A stretch of DNA of 19,774 bases from CAKRHR01 sp964423195 (lineage in GTDB: Bacteria > Bacillota > Clostridia > Lachnospirales > Lachnospiraceae). Below are positions 15,222-19,774 of this stretch, piece after piece. Where the stretch lies: the NCBI GenBank assembly GCA_964423195.1, contig CAYRDY010000037.1:1-19774 (forward strand). Direction: 5' to 3'. Made by a program: the position numbers and the translations under genes. Under the pieces are notes generated by a model. It saw nothing but the letters and a program-made list of their open reading frames with translations. It made no database searches and had not been told where the DNA came from. How positions within the stretch are numbered: the stretch's first letter is position 1; every line of letters starts with the position of its first letter.

Positions 15222-15734
15222 CTACCTTAGAAAATCGCTCTTATGTTGTTCAACGGGTCTCAGATCATAGCCCATATGACTCAGGTGCGCGATCTTCAGG
15301 GCGACCAGATTGATATCCGTGTCCATGGCTCCGGCGATCTGCTCCGCCGTGTACCGGTAATCATAGATGTATCTGAGCAGTTCATCCGTGTCCAGCAGGA
15401 TCTCCGAGGCGACAATATTCGCCTCATATTCCGGCTTTGTCCTCATATCGTAGAGCATGAACTCGCGCAGCGAGCTGTCCCTCGCCAAATTCCGGTGGAG
15501 CTGATCGTGCCCCAGCTCATGGGCACACACGATCTTTTGCATCTGCTCCGGGAGATCTCTGTTTATGAATATAAAGCGGTTCCGCTTGATCACGCGGTAC
15601 ATCCCCTTGAGCGGGCCAAAGTTTTCACAGAACATGACGGTCGCCCCGATGTCCTCCGCAATCACAAAGGGGTCGCGCGTCCCACACCGCCTGACAAGCC
15701 TGCTGCCCACAAGGGCAAATTTTTCTGCGCTCAT
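15222..15734 (-). CDS. ImmA/IrrE-family zinc metallopeptidase
   Basis: 170 aa. The gluzincin-type site is intact: HELGH at 72-76 supplies two His ligands and the catalytic Glu, and E104 in YEANIVASEILL supplies the third ligand. In ICEBs1 (ImmA) and Deinococcus (IrrE) such proteases cleave a partner Xre-family repressor after DNA damage and so release target genes. Here the Xre gene lies directly upstream, 37 bp away on the same strand, the same order as immR-immA. Start ATG 15734 has GGAGG 7 nt upstream. No signal peptide is present, as expected for a cytoplasmic protease. The target repressor is inferred from position only. Confidence 0.92.
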   Translation of the reverse strand: MSAEKFALVGSRLVRRCGTRDPFVIAEDIGATVMFCENFGPLKGMYRVIKRNRFIFINRDLPEQMQKIVCAHELGHDQLHRNLARDSSLREFMLYDMRTKPEYEANIVASEILLDTDELLRYIYDYRYTAEQIAGAMDTDINLVALKIAHLSHMGYDLRPVEQHKSDFLR

Positions 15735-15771
15735 CGCCCCACCTCCAATCGGGACAGTCGCACTCAGACAC

Positions 15772-16188
15772 TCATGCGTCGTCGCTCTTCAAATACTTTT
15801 TCGGTGTGTATTTTTTGTTATTTTTCTTCGCAATCCAGTAAGCGTCGTTCAGCGCTTTCATGGCCCCGTCGAGCGCGTCCTCGCTCAGAGCGCCCCCGGC
15901 AAAGAGACCGGTGACCTCGCCCACAAGCTCGTCGATATCTCTCGCGGCCTTCGCCCCGCCCTTTTCATGGGCCTCCACGGCATAGATGCCGCTGCTTCCC
16001 AAGAGGTATGCCGTCGTCGTGTGTAATTCGTCCGCGATCTTCTGCACAACCTCCATGTTCGACGGCCTGCGGTTCCCCAGTTCATAATTCTGAATCGTGC
16101 GCATGCTCACGCCCACTCTCTTGGCAAGCGCCTCCTGAGTCAGTCCGGCCTCCACGCGCTTTTCCCTGAGTCTGTCTTTGAATAGCAT
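15772..16188 (-). CDS. Xre-family transcriptional repressor
   Basis: 138 aa. Residues 1-65 are a Cro/C1-type helix-turn-helix (LREKRVEAGLTQEALAKRVG, VSMRTIQNYELGNRRPSNME). The C-terminal part has a conserved-looking LFAGGALSEDALDGAMKAL helix pair and a basic tail KKNNKKYTPKKYLK. I choose ATG 16188 with GAGGTG 4 nt upstream; a longer frame to 16221 has no ribosome site. It is likely the repressor of its own operon and of the divergent 84-aa gene, and the probable substrate of the ImmA/IrrE-like protease encoded next. Its own promoter, TTGACA-17-TAAAAT, is at 16331-16303. Candidate binding sites are the repeated ATGAAAA/TTTTCAT motifs around 16223-16345. Confidence 0.92.
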   Translation of the reverse strand: MLFKDRLREKRVEAGLTQEALAKRVGVSMRTIQNYELGNRRPSNMEVVQKIADELHTTTAYLLGSSGIYAVEAHEKGGAKAARDIDELVGEVTGLFAGGALSEDALDGAMKALNDAYWIAKKNNKKYTPKKYLKSDDA

Positions 16189-16220
16189 AGGGCACCTCAC
16201 TTTTTTGATAAAGACGAACA

Positions 16221-16345
16221 ACTTTTCATAAAAAACATATTGACATGAAAAAGTGTTGGTGATACAATGACGTCACAGACACGAAATTCTGTTCGTATGA
16301 TTATTTTAACATATGAAAACCTGTGTGTCAACGGTGAAATGAAAA
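16221..16345. promoter_or_regulatory. Facing promoters with central LexA-box-like palindrome
   Basis: Plus promoter: TTGACA 16240-16245, 17 bp, TACAAT 16263-16268, reading to the 84-aa gene. Minus promoter: TTGACA 16331-16326, 17 bp, TAAAAT 16308-16303 with an upstream TG, reading to xre. They face each other, so the transcripts should overlap by about 20 nt. Between the two -10 boxes lies ACGAAATTCTGTTCGT (16281-16296), one base off the Gram-positive LexA box CGAAC-N4-GTTCG. ATGAAAA (or its complement) occurs at 16223, 16245, 16313 and 16339. The first two form an inverted repeat overlapping the plus -35, and the third lies in the minus spacer. Confidence 0.75.
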
Positions 16346-16372
16346 AATTCACATGGAGCGGAGGCATAGATT

Positions 16373-16627
16373 ATGGAGAAGACAGCTTTTTATAAGGCTT
16401 ATGTGACAGTCAACGCGGACATCGATTCGGAGGGGCGGTTTTATCCCCGTCTGATCTACTGGGGGGACGGCCAGATTTTTGAGATCAGGGAGATCAAGTA
16501 CCAGTGCCGGGCGAAGTCCGACAAGGTAGAGGGCGGCGGCATTCGCTACACGGTCGTCATCGGCGGAAGGGAGTCCCTGCTCTATCACGAGGGAAACCGG
16601 TGGTTTGTGGAGGCAAGAATGAGCTAG
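16373..16627 (+). CDS. Small uncharacterised protein divergent from the Xre-ImmA-polymerase operon
   Basis: 84 aa soluble protein with no signal peptide or membrane helix. It is rich in beta-strand-like alternation (AYVTVNADIDSEGRFYPRLIYWGDGQIFEI, GIRYTVVIGGRESLLYHEGNRWFVEA), suggesting a small barrel or SH3-like fold. I recall similar short proteins beside UmuC-like polymerases in Lachnospiraceae but cannot name a family. CGGAGG lies 8 nt before ATG 16373, and a consensus promoter precedes it at 16240-16268. It shares the operator region with the Xre operon, so it is probably expressed under the same damage-type signal. It converges on the HD_3 gene with only 20 bp between stops. Confidence 0.8.
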   Translation: MEKTAFYKAYVTVNADIDSEGRFYPRLIYWGDGQIFEIREIKYQCRAKSDKVEGGGIRYTVVIGGRESLLYHEGNRWFVEARMS

Positions 16628-16647
16628 CCTGGCAATATCTTTCCAGT

Positions 16648-17286
16648 TTATTCCTGGCTTATCTCATCATCTCTGATCAGCCGCCCTTTCTCCACGTTCG
16701 GGCGGATCATATGCTCACGGGCATAGTCCCAGAGAACCTGGGAGCCCGATGCCGTATATCGGTTCCGCTCAAGCACCTGGCTGACGTGCACCCCGTGCTC
16801 GACCCAGCTGATGCCGTCGGTCACATCATTGAGCATCAGCGGCTGTATGCAGTCCATCGCCCTCGCGAACCGCGCCTCCGGTGTCTGGACCGCCTCAAAT
16901 TCTTCCCAGAGCGACCGCAGCCACTTGCCCTGATCCTCCGGCAGCAGGCCGAACAGCCGGTCCGCGGCCTGAGCCTCCCGCTCGCGCTGTGTCTCCTTGC
17001 CCTTCGGGTCATACGCGTATGTATCGCCGGCGTCGATCTCCACGATATCGTGGATCAGTATCATGGTCACCGTCTTGCAGATGTCAATCTCCTCATTGGC
17101 ATACTCGCTCAAGAGAATCGCCATCAGTGCCATATGCCATGCGTGCTCGGCGTCATTCTCCTTAGTCCTGCCGTCGGACAGATAGGTCTGCCGCCTGATA
17201 AACTTCTCCTTATCGATCTCCCGACAGAAATCAAACTGCCGCGAGAGCCTGTCATCGTCCCTTTTTCCCTGTGACTTGATATCCAT
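16648..17286 (-). CDS. HD_3-family phosphohydrolase, 5'-deoxynucleotidase-like (YfbR/HDDC2 type)
   Basis: 212 aa. HD-site residues are clear: ENDAEHAWHMALMAI (H48), LIHDIVEIDAGDTY (H79-D80, E83) and RAMDCIQPLMLND (D145). The order matches the HD_3 group, whose studied members dephosphorylate deoxynucleoside monophosphates with a divalent metal. Start ATG 17286 has AGAGG 5 nt upstream. It lies 67 bp after the second DUF4230 gene on the same strand and may be the last gene of the brxL transcript. The spacer holds a GCAC/GTGC hairpin without a T-run. A housekeeping nucleotide-salvage role is as likely as a defence role. Confidence 0.85.
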   Translation of the reverse strand: MDIKSQGKRDDDRLSRQFDFCREIDKEKFIRRQTYLSDGRTKENDAEHAWHMALMAILLSEYANEEIDICKTVTMILIHDIVEIDAGDTYAYDPKGKETQREREAQAADRLFGLLPEDQGKWLRSLWEEFEAVQTPEARFARAMDCIQPLMLNDVTDGISWVEHGVHVSQVLERNRYTASGSQVLWDYAREHMIRPNVEKGRLIRDDEISQE

Positions 17287-17353
17287 CTTTTCCTCTTTTT
17301 TCTTGACGCACTTTAGTGCATCATCAAGGTAGATTTGGAAGTTTACTCCAAAC

Positions 17354-18025
17354 TTATTCAGTCTGTGACTCGGTATTGTCCTGCGTCGAATCTGGGCTGT
17401 CTTCTAGACTGTCCGATGTTTTGAGATCGGAAGTGCCGGCCTGGGCGCCCTCAATCCAGTGGATCGCGTAAGTCTTTCCGACCGCGTTCCCGATGTTTGT
17501 GATGTAGTCCTCCAATAAGGTCTGCGCCCGCTGCCGGGCTTCCATCAGGAGCGACTCGTCATGCTCGACCGCCTCCTGCAGTTTGTTCTGCGCGGCCTCA
17601 AAGGCGGCGACCTCATCCGCCGCCTCGATATCAGCGGAATCTTTGTCCACGATAAATGAATCCGCCGTGAGTGTCGCCGAGTCGACCTTGCAACTCTGCA
17701 CGGTGGCCTCCGGAAGCGTGATGTCAATCTGATCACCTTTAATCTCGATATTGACACCGGACAGATCAATGCCGAGCCTGACAATGCCGCTGTATTCTAT
17801 CCAGAAGCGCTTGTCCTTTTTCCACCAGAGAAAGCCCGCGGCATCTTCCTCCGTAAATTTTGCGACATTGTGATAATAGCAGTCCAACACGGCGAGTTCG
17901 CAGATGGCTTTCATCTGTGAGACTTGAGGCTCAATCTTTTTTTCGGCAGTCTCATCGGAATGGCCGCAGGACGCGCACGACAGGACGAGCGCTATCACTA
18001 AAATAAGGGCTAACATCTTTTTCAT
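17354..18025 (-). CDS. DUF4230 lipoprotein
   Basis: 223 aa. The signal MKKMLALILVIALVLSCASC ends in a lipobox-like CASC, so the protein is probably lipid-anchored outside the membrane at Cys20. The DUF4230 core follows: AVLDCYYHNVAKF, EYSGIVRLGIDLSGVNIEIKGDQIDITLPEA, then a helical EAVEHDESLLMEARQRAQTLLEDYI and YAIHWIEG. The tail from about residue 195 is Ser/Asp/Thr-rich and probably disordered. Start ATG 18025 has GGAGG 8 nt upstream, overlapping the stop of the upstream DUF4230 gene. The domain has no known activity. It is a paralogue of its neighbour, and tight spacing implies the two work together, perhaps as a complex in the envelope. Confidence 0.87.
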   Translation of the reverse strand: MKKMLALILVIALVLSCASCGHSDETAEKKIEPQVSQMKAICELAVLDCYYHNVAKFTEEDAAGFLWWKKDKRFWIEYSGIVRLGIDLSGVNIEIKGDQIDITLPEATVQSCKVDSATLTADSFIVDKDSADIEAADEVAAFEAAQNKLQEAVEHDESLLMEARQRAQTLLEDYITNIGNAVGKTYAIHWIEGAQAGTSDLKTSDSLEDSPDSTQDNTESQTE

Positions 18026-18037
18026 GGCGCCATCCTC

Positions 18038-18667
18038 CTATTCTATGGCCAGCTGATATTCTGAATCCAGCTGGTCAATGATCGGCCTGATCAGAGCCTT
18101 GATCGTGTTTATGGCGCTCTGCCTTGCCAGATCATAGATACTCTCCTGCTGACTGCTCTCCGCCCTCACATCCGCCTCACACAATTTGTAGGCCTCATTT
18201 GTGATGGTGGATGCGTCGTATTGATCATCATTAAAAATGAAATCCAGCGACTCTATCTCAACATCGATCTCCGTGATCTCAACCTCAGGGAGTGCAATAT
18301 GAATGAGCTTCCCCTCATTGTCGACATCGATCGCCAATTTTTCAAAATCAATCCCCGCCTTGACCACCGCCTCATAGGCGACATAGTAGTCAATTTTTTC
18401 GGGATCCTCCTTGTCCTTGGCTCTTGCGACCCCGTTGTACACGGAGGTGTACGTCGAGAGATCGCTGACGCTGATCATCTGCTCCAGCGTGGAGGACGTG
18501 ATCACCTCCGCGCCCTTATCTTTGTCGGATCCGCGCCTGGCAAAATCAAGACACGCGACGGCGAGAATCACAGCGACAATCACGACCGCGATCGCGATCA
18601 TCAAAACGGTGATTTTCCGAACTTTCCAGATTTTCTTTCTTCTCTTTTCACTTCCAACCCCTGCCAT
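18038..18667 (-). CDS. DUF4230 protein with N-terminal membrane anchor
   Basis: 209 aa. A basic N-terminus (KRRKKIWKVRK) precedes one transmembrane helix, VLMIAIAVVIVAVILAVACL (about 21-40), giving an inside-to-outside anchor. The DUF4230 domain follows: ISVSDLSTYTSVYNGVARA, YYVAYEAVVKAGIDFEKLAIDVDNEGKLIHIALPEVEI, and a C-terminal helix with ARQSAINTIKALIRPII. Start ATG 18667 has GGGAG 7 nt upstream. That ribosome site overlaps the stop codon of brxL, only 12 nt away, so translation is probably coupled to brxL. Function is unknown. The tandem arrangement with a second DUF4230 protein is seen elsewhere in Firmicutes as far as I recall; the link to brxL is what stands out here. Confidence 0.87.
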   Translation of the reverse strand: MAGVGSEKRRKKIWKVRKITVLMIAIAVVIVAVILAVACLDFARRGSDKDKGAEVITSSTLEQMISVSDLSTYTSVYNGVARAKDKEDPEKIDYYVAYEAVVKAGIDFEKLAIDVDNEGKLIHIALPEVEITEIDVEIESLDFIFNDDQYDASTITNEAYKLCEADVRAESSQQESIYDLARQSAINTIKALIRPIIDQLDSEYQLAIE

Positions 18668-18679
18668 CTTGTCACTCCC

Positions 18680-19774
18680 TTATTCCACTCCCAGCGCCTT
18701 AAACACCGCGTCCTCCGCGCTCTGATAAAAGATCAGGTTGAAGCTCCCGATGAGCTCCGCCGGCACCGTGCCCAGATCCGCCGCCGAGGTGATCGGCAGC
18801 AGCACTTTCTTCGCCCCGCTGTCCAGGCACACCTGCAGAGTGTCCGCCAGATTATCCGTTTTCATCAGCGTACCGCTGATGCTGATCTCACCCAACACTG
18901 CCATCGTGCCAAGAACCGGTTTGTCAAGGGCGATGGAACAAAGCGCGATCAGTGTTGGCAGCGCCAATTTTCCGGTCATGCCGATGCCCTGCAAGTCCTG
19001 ATAATTGACGATGTAGTCCTTCGTGGTGGTGCTGATGGCACCGCTGATCCGGCTGCCGTTGGCCTTCAAAAAATTAAACGCCGTATTGGAGGATTCCCGC
19101 GCGTCGCGGTCGCTGCCGATGCCGGTGCGGTCAAATTTTCCGCTGCCGGGCAGCATCTGGCTCTCCAAGCGGAATACGCCGATCATGCCCGATTTCCCGC
19201 GAGAGACGGTATAAACCTGCCCCGGATTGCAAAGGCCCTCCGGAATCAGCTTCCCGCCGCCCTGCTCCGGCACAGTGACATAGTGTTCCGACATATCCTC
19301 CAGATCGATGTAGGAGAAATTGACGTCATAAAACTCCATGCCGCCCAGCTTCTTCAGCTGTTCCTTCACGCGGCGGCGCATCTCCAAAGCCAGCTGCAAA
19401 ACTTCTTCCAGTTCTTCCTTGGTAAACTCTCCGTCGGGATAAACGAGCTTCAGATATCCGTCCACCATGCGACGCACGGCAATGGTATCCCGCTGGTTCG
19501 GGTTTTTCTCCAAGCGGAAATAGTAATCCAGCGCGTCTCCGTACTGCTCCTTGCGAAGTTCCCGGATAAATTCCGCCAGATAATCGGTGATGAAACCGTA
19601 ATCGTCGGTGAAATGCTCCGGCCGGAACTTCGGCACCTCCCAGCCCGGCAGATAACAGTGCATCCGGTCTAAGAAAGCCGTATCCGTTCCCATCTCCGGA
19701 GGGAACGGGTCAAAGAGGTTGGAAGTTTTTAAAAGCACATCCACGCTCTGATTGATGTTGCCGATAAAGACCAT
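18680..19774 (-). CDS. brxL: BREX protein BrxL (AAA+/Lon-like), C-terminal part, cut by window edge
   Basis: 364 residues remain of a protein usually near 680 aa; the first visible Met is probably internal. FIGNINQ (3-9) corresponds to the sensor-1 strand of the AAA+ domain. FLDRMHCYLPGWEVPKFRPE (34-53) is a BrxL hallmark carrying the probable arginine finger. A helical lid follows to about 145, then the Lon-like C-terminal domain (about 180-364: GKSGMIGVFRLE, NYQDLQGIGMTGKLALP, LGEISISGTLMKTDNLADTL, AKKVLLP). The Lon Ser-Lys dyad is not preserved when I align it by eye. BrxL is needed for phage restriction in type 1 BREX systems. It is normally the last BREX gene, so brxA/B/C, pglX and pglZ would lie beyond the right edge. 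Confidence 0.9.
   Translation of the reverse strand: MVFIGNINQSVDVLLKTSNLFDPFPPEMGTDTAFLDRMHCYLPGWEVPKFRPEHFTDDYGFITDYLAEFIRELRKEQYGDALDYYFRLEKNPNQRDTIAVRRMVDGYLKLVYPDGEFTKEELEEVLQLALEMRRRVKEQLKKLGGMEFYDVNFSYIDLEDMSEHYVTVPEQGGGKLIPEGLCNPGQVYTVSRGKSGMIGVFRLESQMLPGSGKFDRTGIGSDRDARESSNTAFNFLKANGSRISGAISTTTKDYIVNYQDLQGIGMTGKLALPTLIALCSIALDKPVLGTMAVLGEISISGTLMKTDNLADTLQVCLDSGAKKVLLPITSAADLGTVPAELIGSFNLIFYQSAEDAVFKALGVE

Noticed and set aside
17290..17345. Intrinsic terminator between the second DUF4230 gene and the HD_3 gene
   Set aside because: The GCAC/GTGC stem is short and is followed by A/G-rich sequence in the minus direction, not a T-run.
18221..19672. 483-codon open frame on the plus strand opposite brxL and DUF4230
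   Set aside because: The minus strand encodes recognisable families with proper start sites; the plus frame is His/Arg/Gln-rich without domains.

Overview
The window looks like a draft-genome contig from a fairly GC-rich Clostridia member, probably Lachnospiraceae-like. This is an inference from gene content, not a computed assignment. Supporting signs are strong AGGAGG-type ribosome sites, sigma-A promoters with 17-bp spacers, a YesN-type AraC response regulator beside a sugar ABC transporter, a Y-family polymerase ending in the IGGH-type tail I associate with this group, tandem DUF4230 proteins, and AT-rich intergenic DNA between GC-rich genes. A run of 100 N (3968-4067) is a scaffold gap of unknown true length.

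Left part (1-7.3 kb). A truncated thiolase-family gene (minus) lies opposite a PucR/CdaR-like regulator (plus). The regulator converges on a 528-aa response regulator with an AraC-type output domain (minus), and a 28-bp perfect palindrome separates the two. Beyond the gap is a minus-strand carbohydrate ABC importer: a lipoprotein binding protein followed by two permeases. No ATPase or histidine kinase is visible; either could lie in the gap or elsewhere.

Middle part (7.3-11.6 kb). A signal-peptidase-II-like membrane protein (plus) with one catalytic Asp changed to Glu converges, across a strong hairpin, on a membrane GT2 glycosyltransferase (minus). These are followed by an HD-domain hydrolase and a SIS-domain FrlB-like sugar-amine-6-phosphate deglycase, each with its own good promoter.

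Right part (11.7-19.8 kb), the accessory region. On the minus strand an Xre repressor, an ImmA/IrrE-type metallopeptidase, a Y-family translesion polymerase, a MacroD-type macro-domain fusion protein and a VWA protein follow one another. An uncharacterised 84-aa gene is divergent from the repressor. The two promoters of this divergent pair face each other across a LexA-box-like palindrome, so the cluster reads as a DNA-damage-responsive module with an ImmR/ImmA-like switch. Next to it is the 3' end of a probable BREX locus: brxL, followed 12 nt later by a membrane-anchored DUF4230 protein, 12 nt later by a DUF4230 lipoprotein, then an HD_3 nucleotidase-like protein. brxL runs off the right edge, so the other BREX genes would lie beyond it.

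The best candidates for something new are the brxL-DUF4230-DUF4230 arrangement, the macro/VWA pair attached to the Xre-ImmA-polymerase switch, and the attenuator-like terminator placed directly against the VWA ribosome site.
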